From: Actinomycetales bacterium
Lineage (GTDB): Bacteria; Actinomycetota; Actinomycetes; Actinomycetales; Dermatophilaceae
Reading direction: 5' to 3'
DNA length: 45,361 nucleotides
NCBI GenBank assembly: GCA_016710645.1
Contig: JADJVI010000017.1
Location: 1-45,361 of the forward strand
Made by a program: the position numbers and the translations under genes. Below are positions 1 through 8,436 of this stretch, in pieces. The notes below the pieces were generated by a model that was given only the letters and a program-made list of their open reading frames with translations, was not told the DNA's origin and did no database searches. Numbering within the stretch: position 1 is the stretch's first letter; the number at the start of each line of letters is the position of its first letter.

Positions 1-742
1 CATCGTCTTGGTGCGCCGACTGCGGCGCAGCTACGGCTGGCTCACGCTCTTGGGCCTGTTCGCGAGCGGCTGCTGCCGTCGCGACCGAGTCCGGCGAAGC
101 GCTGGCCAAGCGCGTCGGGACCTGGCGACGCATGCGTCCTAGGGCGACCTGCTCCCCTGATCGGAGCTGTCCTGGCGATCGTCGCCCTGGTGTGGATGGT
201 CATGCAGCGCCAGTCCGCTCGCCGCGCTGCAGGCGCTGGCGCATCAGATGCGTGGCGCGGGACTCGGGTGCCGTCAAGGTGCTCGGGGGCGGCCGGCATC
301 GTGGCGGCGAATACCTTGGTGATGACCGTGCTGGTCGGCCACAGCGGTGCTGAGGCCGTGTGGGCAACCGCATCGCCTCGACCACCGGCCGCGGCATCAT
401 CCACGCCGGGCGCGACAGGCGCTGCGCCGAGCACGACTACTGCCACCCGTCACATCGGCCCCACCGACCACCGCGGCCGCCGCGCCAGCGTCAACAGCTG
501 GCGACGACCGCTGGCATACACGCTGGCGCAGGTGCAGCAACACGCCACGGCGTCCTCGTGCTGGACCGTGGTCTCCAGCGGCGTCTACGACGTGACCAGC
601 TGGATCGCGCAGCACCCGGGTGGCAGCGGCGATCATACGGACTGTGTGGCAAGGACGGCACGGCTGCCTTCGCCGCTCAGCACGGCACCGTCAGCCGCGC
701 GGTCAACGGCTCAAGCAGTTCAAGATCGGCTCTGTGGCCTGA
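1..742 (+). pseudogene. Degraded membrane protein with C-terminal cytochrome b5-like heme domain
   Basis: The reading frame must be stitched across at least three frames. An early segment around 90-130 reads SGEALAKRVGTWRR. One base is then missing, after which LLPLIGAVLAIVALVWMV gives a membrane helix (about 160-205). A further segment around 320-365 reads TLVMTVLVGHSGAEAVW, resembling the last helix of DUF2231-type membrane domains. From about 508 comes a cytochrome b5-like motif, YTLAQVQQH followed by SSCWTVVSSGVYDVTSW and QHPGG. After another frameshift near 635 it continues as LCGKDGTAAFAAQHG and ends QFKIGSVA-stop at 742. HPGG and the later His (AQH) would be the heme ligands. The family is a small heme-binding membrane protein of unknown electron-transfer role. 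The 5' end lies outside the window. Decay is the simplest reading; indel-rich sequence data is the alternative. Confidence 0.7.
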
Positions 743-1054
743 CAGCCCGGCACTCTCTGTCACTTGGCGATGAGGTGTGCTCCTGACTGCGGGTCCTCCA
801 CCGGAGAGTCGGATCAAGCCCAGCCCACCCTCGGGATCACGGTGTTCGACGTAGACCACTGCGAGCTCGCCGGTCTGGGCGTGTGAAAGCCCCAGGCCAG
901 GACGTGGTTGACGTCTCGTGCGCCAATCGGGCAGTATTCGCGGCATACCGACATGTAAGGTGCGGAGGAACTCCAGCCAGAAGTAGACCCGATAGGCGAG
1001 ATCGGTGACCTCAGCGGAGCGACCGCGGATCGAAAGTATGGGAATCACGCACAC
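677..1054 (-). CDS. Weak hypothetical ORF
   Basis: A 125-codon frame on the minus strand that I do not recognise. The middle part has an ordinary protein-like composition, for example TGELAVVYVEHRDPEGGLGLIRL split over hydrophobic and acidic positions. The last quarter overlaps the end of the cytochrome b5 pseudogene on the other strand, so that part is probably not real. No clear ribosome binding site is seen at the ATG. It may be a remnant of an accessory gene in this decayed zone. Treat it as unproven. Confidence 0.18.
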   Translation of the reverse strand: MCVIPILSIRGRSAEVTDLAYRVYFWLEFLRTLHVGMPRILPDWRTRRQPRPGLGLSHAQTGELAVVYVEHRDPEGGLGLIRLSGGGPAVRSTPHRQVTESAGLSGHRADLELLEPLTARLTVPC

Positions 1055-1995
1055 CAGCTCGTTAGCGGCTCACCATGGAAGGATGCAAACGACGAATAGC
1101 CTAGAGCGGACCGCCAGCCTGCCTTAAGCCGATCCAGACTCGGGTCAGGATCGGCAGCATGAAAGACGGTGACAGACCGCGCAAAGCACGATTAGATCGG
1201 CCATTCGGGTACGAACCCACTCCCGTCACCGCGCTTGCATGGTGGAACAACGTGGTGGACATCTAGGCCTCGGTCGCCTCTTGCACCGAAGAGTTCACGC
1301 AGGTCGAGGCCGCACGCTTAGCATCGACCGTCCGAACGATCCAGCATCTTCTGTCTGTTTAGCCTGGATCAGTTACGCGACAATTCCTGATCTGGCGTTG
1401 GCCCTCCTCGACAGACAGATCCAGACTGAGCTCTCAGCTCGAACTGAAAACGGTCCTGCACGCGCTCCACTTTGTCCCTACCGCTGACTGCGGACCATGC
1501 TCGTCCTGATTCGTGGTCGCTGGCGACCGCATTCCAAGAGAGTGCGAGCAGGATCGAAACATCGGTGGCCCAATTCCAGGGGCCGTTCCCTCGCTGTTAC
1601 ATTCTCCACGAGACGGAGGCTGATGAATCGTTCCGGCCTTGCCCGGAACCGATGGTAGAGCAAAGAAGATCTCCGGCTCAGGCAGTGAGCACATCGCCAG
1701 CCGCTCTCCGATTAGCCGTCCCGATACTCACGGGTTCACGTGTGTTCCGTCAGCGGATCAGGAGGCGTCCCGGCGTGACCAGCGCATTGACCCGTTCGAC
1801 CTCCGGTTTGCCTGTTGGTCAGGAGTTAACGCGACTCGCGCCCTGCGCTCCTGGCTCACGTGGGTTCCGTCCGCTGCGTTTTGGCGACGTCAATGGTTGC
1901 GCTGTTGACGTGGCTGAATCAATTGCGGTGGGGGTCATTGGCTGTAACGCTATCTGCGCTGCCAAAGTTTATCCAAGGGACCGAGTGAATCTGAA
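1055..1995. other. About 0.9 kb without a supportable gene
   Basis: Several frames are open here, including one from 1472 to 2107 on the plus strand, but none gives a recognisable domain. Composition is patchy and somewhat less GC-rich than the core, with no codon-position bias I can see by eye. I see no tRNA, array or strong hairpin. It is probably junk between mobile-element debris. Confidence 0.5.
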
Positions 1996-2056
1996 GGGCC
2001 CTGATCGCGTTTCCACAGGTGAGGCCCAGATTTCCAGCCAGTCCGGGGGTGACAGT
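1996..2056 (-). repeat. Diverged copy of the tRNA-Pro 3' end flank (att-like scar)
   Basis: This segment parallels 16804-16862, which holds the terminator and 3' end of the intact tRNA-Pro. Both contain an AGGGC(C/T)CTGA(T/C)CGCGTTTCC block, then a CAGGT(G/C)AG block, then a (T/C)CGGGGTGACAG end. The left copy has several substitutions and two extra bases. It stops where the IS481-type end begins, and the same GGGGTGACAG resumes on the far side of that IS at 5018. It is either the chromosomal flank displaced when the element integrated, later split by the IS, or an older tandem att site. Confidence 0.55.
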
Positions 2057-2104
2057 GTCGGAGTTCTTGACATAGTTGGCATCTGTCGGAGACATGGTTG
2101 GCAC

Positions 2105-3769
2105 TAAGCCTCAGTCCTTCATGGGTGCGGGGTGACGCTCCCTGGATGTACCAAAGTGCCTGTCCTGTAACGGAATACTTGTGATCGACGTCACAAGGAA
2201 CGGTACGGGAAGGCGCAGGTAGATGAAAGAGTACAGCGTGGGCTGCGGGCCTGTCGGTCTCTGGTGATGGTGTCGGCGTGGTCGCCCACGCTGGGGATTT
2301 GGCGGTGCGGCTGCTGGCGGATCAGGTCGTGCCTGACCGGCGAGTTCTCCAGCGCCCTGACGCGTCGTGGTTTCGTGCCGGGGCATGACCGCGGACAGGT
2401 GCTGGTGGATGTGGCCACGATGCTCGCCGGTAGTGGGGAGGCGATCGCCGACATTGACACTCTGCGCCATCAAGACGCCGTGTTGGGGTCGATTGCCTCA
2501 CCGCCTACGGTGTGGCGCTCCTTGGACGAGCTCACCCCGGCCAGGTTGCGCCGGGTCAGAGGGCGCGGGCCCGCACGAGAGCACAGCTGTGGGACCTGGC
2601 CGAGTGGGCCGCCGGCGGCGCGGGTCCGCCGACCGCATCCTTGAAGGACCTGATCGTCCCTTGATGTGGATGCCACGATCAGGTGGCCCACTCCGAGAAG
2701 GAGAACGCGGCCGCCACGTTCAAGCACACCCTCGGGTTCCCCCCGCACGGCCCATGGTGCCACAACACCTCCGAGCTGCTCACCATGGCGCTGCGTCCGG
2801 GCACCGCCGGCGCGAACACCGCCGCCGACCACATCGAGGTCCTGACCGCTGCGCTGGCCCAAGTCCCGCGGGCACACCGCAAGAAGCTGCTGGTCCCGTG
2901 TCGATGGGGCGGGCGCCTCGCACGCACTGCTGAACTGGCTGACCGCTCAGGACGCCAAACGTGGCCGATCCATGCAGTATTCGGTTGGGTTCGCGGTCAC
3001 CGAGCACGTCCGCACCGCGATCACCGCGATCCCGAAGAAGGGCGTGTGGTCCCCGGCAATCGACGCCCACGGCGACCCGCGCGTGGAGGCTGACGTCGCC
3101 GAGATCACCGGCCTGCTCCGGCCCATGTCCGGACGTTGTGGCCGGACGGGATGCAGTGATCGCGCGCCGCGAACGGCCCCACCCCGGCGCCCAGCTGTCC
3201 CTGTTCGAAGAGAGCGACGGATGGCGCTACCAGCGTTCGCCACCAACACCACCACCGGTGCCTTGCAGTTCCTCGAAGCCCGCCACCGCGCGCACGCCCG
3301 CGTCGAAGACCGGATCCGGCACGCCAAGGACACCGGTCTCGGACGCCGCCCTCCAGGAGTACGCGATCAACCAAGCCTGGCTGGTAGCCGTCGCGATCGC
3401 GGCCGACCTCATCGCTTGGCTGCGCCTGCTCGCCCTCCCGCAGCGGCTGGCCGACTGCGAACCCAAAGCACTGCGCTACCGGCTGCTGCACGTCCCAGCC
3501 CGGATCACCCGCGGCGCACGACGGCGGAGGCTGCGGTTCCCCAAGACCTGGCCCTGGGTCCACGACATCGTCGCTGTCTTCGCCCGCATCATCGCCATCC
3601 CACGAGCCGCCTGACCGTCCCTGCACACCCTCGACCCGGAGCCACCAGGAGACCCGCACCGCAGCGCCACGCGGCACCCGGTCCTGCCCACACCCCGGTT
3701 CGCCGTCCCCGCCCTCACCCAACCGCCTCAGGGCAGCGACCTCGCTGACTCATGAAAGACGGAGGCTAG
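2105..3769 (+). mobile_element. IS1380-family insertion sequence, degraded
   Basis: Terminal inverted repeats of about 20 bp are visible. The left copy, 2107-2126, starts AGCCTCAGTCCTTCATG. The right copy, 3748-3767, reads as its reverse complement with three mismatches. Between them lies a transposase gene of the IS1380 family broken by many frameshifts, so the element should be unable to move by itself. It lies inside the left end of an IS481-type element, so it is the later insertion of the two. Confidence 0.7.
2223..3614 (+). pseudogene. IS1380-family DDE transposase, multiply frameshifted
   Basis: Fragments in all three plus frames line up as one IS1380 transposase. They read GDGVGVVAHAGDLAVRLLAD, then LTGEFSSAL..RGFVPGHDRGQVLVD, then a region about 2680-2890 with AHSEKENAAATFKHT and NTSELLTMALRPGNAG-like text. 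Next come MQYSVGFAVTEHVRTAI, ALQFLEARHRAHARVEDRIR and finally INQAWLVAVAIAADLIAWL before RIIAIPRAA-stop. The ARVEDRIR segment is the usual C-terminal acidic region. At least five or six frame changes are needed over about 460 codons, so this is a dead copy. The ATG at 2223 is a guess because the first frame closes almost at once. Confidence 0.8.
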
Positions 3770-3783
3770 CGTGGAGGTGCGGC

Positions 3784-4962
3784 ATGTCGCTCGCGGAGCT
3801 CGTCATCACATCAGTCACGGTCGAGAGGCGCTCCAAGAGCGAGGTCGCCCGGGACTACAGGATCAGCCGTTACTGGTACAGACCCTCGTGAAACGCTACG
3901 AAGCCGAGGGCGAGGCGGCGTTCGAGCCGCGGTCACGAAGGCCACACACCAACCCGCGTGCGATCAGCCTCGACCTGGAAGACCAGATCATCCGGCTGCG
4001 CCAAGAGTTGTCCAAGCAGGGTTTGGATGCCGGCGCTGAAACCATCCGCTCCCACCTTCAGACCTCTGGCGTGAACAGGCTCCCGGCGACCTCGACCATC
4101 TGGCGGGTCCTGACCCGGCGCGGGTTGGTCACCCCACAGCCCCGCAAACGACCCAAAGGCGCGGGGAAACGTTTCGCGGCGGACCTTCCCAACGAACGAT
4201 GGCAAGCAGACCTCACCCACTGGCAGCTAGCCGACGGCACCAGCGTGGAGATCCACCACATCCTCGATGACCACTCCCGCCTCGCGATCACCAGCAAAGC
4301 CAGGACCACCACGACCGGCCCCGACGTTCTGACCGACTTCCGAGCCGCATTCCGCCGCCACGGCATCCCCCGCTCAGTCCTGACCGACAACGGCGCTGTC
4401 TACACCGGCACACCACGCCGCGGTGGCCGCGTCGCTCTCGAGATCGAACTCGACCTCCTCGGCGTCCGACTCCACCACTCCCGGCCCTACCATCCACAGA
4501 CCCAAGGCAAAGTAGAACGCTTCCATCAGACCGTGAAGAAGTGGCTCCGTGCCCAACCCCCGCACCCGACCTGGCAGCCCTGCAACGCCAACTCAACCGG
4601 TTCCTGCGCTACTACAACACCGTCCGCCCCCATCGAGCCCTCAGCCGCCGAACCCCCACCCAGGCCTACACCGCCCGAACCAAAGCCACCCCGGCCAAAC
4701 CCGCCATCAACGTCCACTACCGAGTCCGACGCGACCGCGTCGACACCGGCGGAGTGATCACCATCCGCTACGACAGCCAACTACGCCACATCGGCCTCGG
4801 CCGCGAACACGCCGGCACCCGAAGTCCTGGCCCCTCATCGCCGACCGCGACATCCGCGTCGTGAACGCCGACACCGGCGAACTCCTGCGCGAACTCACCC
4901 TCGACACCACCAAGGACTACCAACCCCTCGGACGCAAACCCGGCCCCCAAACCAAGACCTGA
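3784..4962 (+). pseudogene. IS481-family transposase (integrase core), frameshifted
   Basis: The product would be about 390 residues and cut and join IS ends. It starts MSLAELVITSVTVE and shifts frame near 3870. It then runs through an HTH region (VQTLVKRYEAEGEAAF) and an rve/DDE core containing WQADLTHWQL, LDDHSRLAI, VLTDNGAVYTG and YHPQTQGKVERFHQ. These carry the first D, the second D in LTDNG and the E in KVERFHQ. It shifts again near 4555 to give LAALQRQLNRFLRYYNTVRPHRAL, and once more near 4800 into the C-terminal IRVVNADTGELLRELTLD, ending at 4962. The catalytic residues are present but in different frames, so it is a pseudogene. It sits directly after the IS1380 element. Confidence 0.85.
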
Positions 4963-4970
4963 AATGCAAC

Positions 4971-5009
4971 GATGTCCCGCGACACCTGTCAACGGTGTCG
5001 CGGGACATC
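4971..5009. repeat. Perfect 16-bp inverted repeat at the IS481 right end
   Basis: Arms GATGTCCCGCGACACC (4971-4986) and its exact reverse complement (4994-5009) enclose a 7-base loop, TGTCAAC. It lies nine bases after the transposase stop codon and carries the doubled CAAC-x-TGTC words also seen, diverged, at the left end (2069-2104). It is probably both the terminal inverted repeat region and a transcription-blocking hairpin. Confidence 0.8.
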
Positions 5010-5014
5010 TAGCA

Positions 5015-5036
5015 GTCGGGGTGACAGGATTTGAAC
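5015..5036 (-). repeat. attL: orphan 3' fragment of tRNA-Pro
   Basis: These 22 bases are identical to 16852-16873, the acceptor 3' strand and T-loop part of the tRNA-Pro gene. After 5036 the tRNA match stops. Bases following the fragment contain TGACCTGC twice (near 5068 and 5089), possible arm-type or accessory protein sites for the integrase. The encoded CCA is not preserved here (ACT instead). Confidence 0.85.
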
Positions 5037-5197
5037 TGTTCACGCGCCTATTTGGCTGCAGTGCTTTGACCTGCACCGTAGGCATCTGACCTGCGGTGAT
5101 CTAGAATCTAGCGCGTGAGAGGACAGGGCACAAGCGGACACGAAGTGTTCCTAGTTATGCCCCAGTTATGTCTTCATCTGTCCGCTGGTGTCACGCG

Positions 5198-6344
5198 ATG
5201 ACGCGAGCGAAGCGGGACTTCGGGACGATCCGGAAGCGGGCCAACGGTCGCTGGCAGGCCTACTACATGGGGCCCGACCAGGCCTTCCATCGAGCTCCGT
5301 CGACCTTTGATGCCAAGGTCGACGCAGAGGCGTGGCTCGCTTCAGAACGCCGACTCATGCAGAACGACGAGTGGTCGCCGAGCAAGTCGCGGCGGGCGAG
5401 GGTCGTGCGGTCGACCGAGATGTTCGGGCCGTATGCCGAGGCGTGGCTCGAGCAGGGGGAGCTCAAGCCGCGGACCAGGGCGCTGTATCGGCGACTCCTC
5501 GATCGGTTCATCCTGCCCGCCTTCGGGGAGGTGTCGCTTCGGGATATCACCCCGCAAGTGGTGAGGACGTGGCACAGCGGCTTGGATTCGAGCCGACCGA
5601 CCCAGCGGGCGCACACCTACAGCCTGTTGCGCTCGATTCTGTCGACAGCGGTCACCGACGAGATCCTCGCCTCGAACCCCTGTCGAGTGCGCGGCGCTGG
5701 TTCGGCCAAGCGCGTCCGGTCGATCGAGCCGGCCACCCTTGGCGAGCTCGAGGTGCTGCTGGAAAAGATCCCTGCGCCGTATCGCGCCCTGGTGCTCATC
5801 GGCGCGTGGTGTGGCCTCAGGTTCGGTGAGGTCTCGGAACTTCGTCGCAAGGACGTTGATCTCAAGGCCAAGACCATCCACGTCAAGCGCGGAGTCGTCC
5901 GCATCGGCAAGGAGGTCACCGTCGGCAAACCGAAGAACATCGCGGGGGTCCGGGACATCGCGGTGCCTCCACACCTGTTGCCGATCCTCGAGCAGCATCT
6001 CAAAGGAGCATGTCGCGCTCGGTCGCGAAGCGCTGCTCTTCCCGTCCGTCAAAGATCCCGATGTGCAGGTGCACACGAACACGCTGCGACGACACTGGTT
6101 GAAGGCCCGGTTGGCCGCTGGCCGCCCCGACCTGCGCGTGCACGACCTGAGGCACACCGGAGCCGTTCTCGCGGCACAGTCGGGCGCGACTCTTGCCGAA
6201 CTCATGGCGAGGATCGGGCACTCCACTCCGCAGATGGCGTTGCGCTACCAACACGTTGCACGGGGGAGGGACGCCGAGATCGCGGCCCGGATGTCCAAGG
6301 CTGCCAAGAAGTGGGCGAAGCAGCGTGAAGGTCGTGGGCGCTAG
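5198..6344 (+). pseudogene. Tyrosine-recombinase integrase with one frameshift
   Basis: A phage/ICE-type integrase of about 380 residues that would recombine the att sites at tRNA-Pro. It has an N-terminal arm-binding beta domain (FGTIRKRANGRWQAYY), a SAM-like core-binding domain (about 75-165, LKPRTRALYRRLLDRFILP) and a catalytic domain. The catalytic Arg lies in GLRFGEVSEL and the frame then breaks near 6002-6004 in a run of three A. The +1 frame completes the fold with VHDLRHTGAVLA (H-x-x-R), IGHSTPQMALRYQH (His and Tyr nucleophile) and a basic tail. All catalytic residues exist but are split over two frames. A start at 5168 is also open; ATG 5198 fits the family better. The cause is a genuine inactivating indel or a sequencing indel. 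Confidence 0.85.
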
Positions 6345-6400
6345 GCTCACAGCCCTTCGGGCGCTACGCGTGGCGTGCCACTGTGAGCCTAGCGCCCACG
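6333..6400. terminator. 20-bp perfect inverted repeat over the integrase stop codon
   Basis: The left arm CGTGGGCGCTAGGCTCACAG (6333-6352) contains the integrase TAG stop. The exact reverse complement is at 6381-6400, with a 28-base loop between. There is no T-run after it, so it may act as a Rho-independent-like block without a U tract, as mRNA end protection, or as a protein-binding site. Confidence 0.7.
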
Positions 6401-6498
6401 AGTGACGAAACCCCGGCGATGTGGCTTCCGCCAGGGATCGTTCCGGGGTCTTCGCCACCGATCGTAGGGGCAAGCGGCCGCGGGCGGCGCGCGCGGGG

Positions 6499-6547
6499 GG
6501 TGTACAGTTACCCCATACCGCCCGGCCCCTCAGGGGCCGGGTTTTTT
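6499..6547 (+). terminator. Tandem hairpins ending in a U-tract
   Basis: A small stem (GGGGT / ACCCC, about 6498-6515) is followed by CCGGCCCC-TCA-GGGGCCGG (6522-6540) and six T (6542-6547). The U tract works only for plus-strand transcripts, for example integrase read-through or a short transcript starting just upstream. It ends five bases before the stop codon of the opposing NYN gene, whose own 3' end gets no U tract from it. Confidence 0.7.
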
Positions 6548-6551
6548 CGTG

Positions 6552-7283
6552 TTACCAGCCGACAGGTCTGCTGAGCCGACCGACGATGGTAGGCATCTGA
6601 TGTCTCGTGAAGTCTGCGGCCGTGAGTTGGTACCACCAGTGGCCGCCGACCCCGGTCGTGGAGTCAGCGTTCAGAGCCCCCGCGGGATAGCCCTTGGTCG
6701 GGTTGATCAGTCCGAGCGGCACGTGCTGTCGGACAACGTCAACAGGCATCTTCAGGTCACTGTCATTGCTCACGACGACGGCAGCGTCCACGGCGCCGCC
6801 CAGGACGTCGACGAGCATGTGGCTTGCGACGTTGACGTCGCTGCCCTTCTCTTCACGCCGCGCGACAGAGGCCATGAAGGTCGCATGGGCAACGTCGGAC
6901 CCTTGGGCGTCTCGAACCATGAGGGGCCAGTTCGCCTCCGTGAGGACGGGTCGGCCGCGGCGGTCGGCTGTGGCCAGCGGGGCCGTGGCTGTCCGTGCCA
7001 CGTAGTTCCCGTACTCGATCACGTCCACGGCACCGTGTTGGACCAACGCTCTCAGATAAGTGTCCTGGTCGCGTTGGCTGCTGACGTTGTCACGACCGCG
7101 GATCCTCGCTGTGCAGAACACCACACGACTGCCGACCACTGCCGACCATGGCGACTGCGCGGCGATGACGGCCTCCAGCATTGCGCGCAGGTCGAGCCAC
7201 CGCCATCCGGCGACACCGCGGCCGCAGATGCCTCGGCCGCCGTAATAGAGGTTGTAGCCATCGATGTAGATCCCCACGCGCAT
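6552..7283 (-). CDS. NYN/PIN-like domain protein (DUF88/LabA family)
   Basis: Predicted 243 residues. The start MRVGIYIDGYNLYYG carries the first conserved Asp of NYN domains (D8) in the typical IDGxNL motif. EEKGSDVNVASHMLVD (near 168-183) supplies the second acidic cluster, and AAVVVSNDSDLKMPVD (near 190) the third, with the SNDSD signature. NYN proteins are PIN-fold, metal-dependent ribonucleases or RNA-binding proteins, often found in accessory or defence regions. The acidic triad looks complete, so activity is plausible. It is preceded on the same strand by the small HTH gene (7355-7546), about 70 bases upstream, and may be co-transcribed with it. The substrate is unknown. Confidence 0.85.
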   Translation of the reverse strand: MRVGIYIDGYNLYYGGRGICGRGVAGWRWLDLRAMLEAVIAAQSPWSAVVGSRVVFCTARIRGRDNVSSQRDQDTYLRALVQHGAVDVIEYGNYVARTATAPLATADRRGRPVLTEANWPLMVRDAQGSDVAHATFMASVARREEKGSDVNVASHMLVDVLGGAVDAAVVVSNDSDLKMPVDVVRQHVPLGLINPTKGYPAGALNADSTTGVGGHWWYQLTAADFTRHQMPTIVGRLSRPVGW

Positions 7284-7354
7284 GAGTGAACTATCCCAAC
7301 TCGCAGTGACATGGCTGGCCGGACGCGAACATCACACACCGTGCCGTAAGCGCA

Positions 7355-7546
7355 TCATCCAGCCGTGGGTATGCGGATCATCAGCCGGTCGACGTCATCC
7401 GGGTCGAGACGGATGACGCGCGGACCGTTCCGGTAGGCGACGAGGTCTCCGGCGGCGATGCGACGGCGCAGGGTCCTCGTGCTGAGTCCGGTGCGCTCGG
7501 CGGCACGGGCGAGGGTTTCGAACTGACGACGGGTCTTGAGTGTCAT
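7355..7546 (-). CDS. Excisionase-family helix-turn-helix protein
   Basis: A 63-residue protein. LARAAERTGLSTRTLRRRIAAGDLVAYR followed by VIRLDPDDVDRLM is the MerR-like winged HTH of the HTH_17/excisionase family (the run is split here over two adjacent helices and a wing). Such proteins act as recombination directionality factors for tyrosine integrases or as small transcription regulators. It is not next to the integrase but is within the same element. Here it lies upstream of the NYN gene and divergent from the EEP gene, so it could also control these. The stop is at 7355 and the ATG at 7546. A clear AGGA-type site (GGAGGACTTGCC on the coding strand) precedes the start. Confidence 0.8.
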   Translation of the reverse strand: MTLKTRRQFETLARAAERTGLSTRTLRRRIAAGDLVAYRNGPRVIRLDPDDVDRLMIRIPTAG

Positions 7547-7638
7547 GGCAAGTCCTCCTTCGTCATCCGAAAGCGACGGTCCCAGCTTGGCGGATCACTG
7601 ACCGTCGCAAGCATTCGAGACTCTCGTACCCTGACGAC

Positions 7639-8436
7639 GTGAAGCTCATCTGCTGGAACATGGCCGCTGCTTACGGCTATAACCGTGAACGCCACGAACG
7701 GGCGTGGCGGTGGCTCAACGAGCAGGATGCAGACGTCGCGCTTGTTCAGGAGGTCGTCCCCCACGAGGAGCACCTGTCGAGCTGGGGTTCCGTCATCTTC
7801 AAGGGCAAGTACAAGAAGCACGGGTGTGCCGTTCTCGTGCGCGAGGGTGGGTATCGAGCCTGGACTCCCAGTGCCGACCAGCCCTGGCTCCAACGGATTG
7901 GCGGCGCTGTCGCGGTCGCCGAGCCGGTGGACTCAACACTGCCTTGGTTGGTCAGCATTCACTCGGACGCAATGGGCATCTACGAGATCGGGAGGAAGTA
8001 CCACCCTTGGTATGACGCGATGCCGTCAACTGACGGCATCCCTCGCTGCAGCGAGACCGAGATCTGGGAGGTCGAGGCTGCCGCGCACGAGTTGCGACCC
8101 ATTCTGTCGGGGTCGCCTTTCCTGTGCGGAGGGGACCTCAATAGCGCACTGCTGTTCGACTCTCCTCGCTCTCAGGAGAACGCTCGGCTCTTCTCCAATC
8201 TCGCCGACCAGGGCTACGTCGACACGAGGCCTCGCCACTGGGCAGATGAGGTGCAGACCTTCTTCCGCGAGGGACGACGTCCCTTCCAGCTCGACCACGT
8301 GTTTGCAGACGCCAAGACGGAATCGCTGGTTACCTCGTGGCGAGTCCTGCGAGAGCCCGTCGAGTCCCACGACGCCAGTGATCACGCCCCAATCGAGATC
8401 GTGATAGGCCACGAGCGGGACATCCAGATCGGGTGA
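7639..8436 (+). CDS. Endonuclease/exonuclease/phosphatase (EEP) family hydrolase
   Basis: About 265 residues from a GTG at 7639. An upstream in-frame ATG at 7540 exists, but the added N-terminus lacks family features and overlaps the divergent HTH gene. Motifs of the DNase I-like fold are in order: LICWNMA (Asn), DVALVQEV (metal-binding Glu), HSDAMG, FLCGGDLNSA (Asp/Asn pair), FQLDHVFAD and DASDHAPIEI (catalytic Asp-His at the end). All key residues are visible, so it should be an active Mg-dependent phosphodiesterase or nuclease. The substrate cannot be told. Its stop codon directly abuts the stop of the convergent Mrr gene. Position inside the element suggests a defence or nucleic-acid processing role (inference). 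Confidence 0.85.
   Translation: MKLICWNMAAAYGYNRERHERAWRWLNEQDADVALVQEVVPHEEHLSSWGSVIFKGKYKKHGCAVLVREGGYRAWTPSADQPWLQRIGGAVAVAEPVDSTLPWLVSIHSDAMGIYEIGRKYHPWYDAMPSTDGIPRCSETEIWEVEAAAHELRPILSGSPFLCGGDLNSALLFDSPRSQENARLFSNLADQGYVDTRPRHWADEVQTFFREGRRPFQLDHVFADAKTESLVTSWRVLREPVESHDASDHAPIEIVIGHERDIQIG

Larger units (their letters stand above)
2057..5012 (+). mobile_element. IS481-family element, interrupted by an IS1380-family element
   Basis: The element is recognised from a degraded IS481 transposase (3784-4962) and from related ends. Left-end bases 2076-2103 are an imperfect inverted match of about 28 bp to the right end near 4967-4994. Both ends contain the CAAC(C/G)ATGTC and GACA words that are doubled at each end. 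An IS1380-like element sits between the left end and the transposase start, which explains why the transposase begins only about 15 bases after the IS1380 boundary. Outer boundaries are approximate. No exact target duplication is proven, although CAGTC and GGGGTGACAG occur at both flanks. Confidence 0.55.

Noticed and set aside
1472..2107. Open frame of 211 codons in the decayed left zone
   Set aside because: No domain, patchy composition, and its end runs through the tRNA-Pro flank copy and an IS end, so it is chance.
2040..5027. Exact target-site duplication for the IS481 element
   Set aside because: CAGTC and GGGGTGACAG occur on both sides, but with two indels and not exactly abutting the ends, so it is not proven.
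1..6344. All frameshifts explained by sequencing error
   Set aside because: The changes are dense in mobile-element genes and include substitutions, while nearly all core genes are intact. Error may still explain the single breaks at 6003 and 44985.
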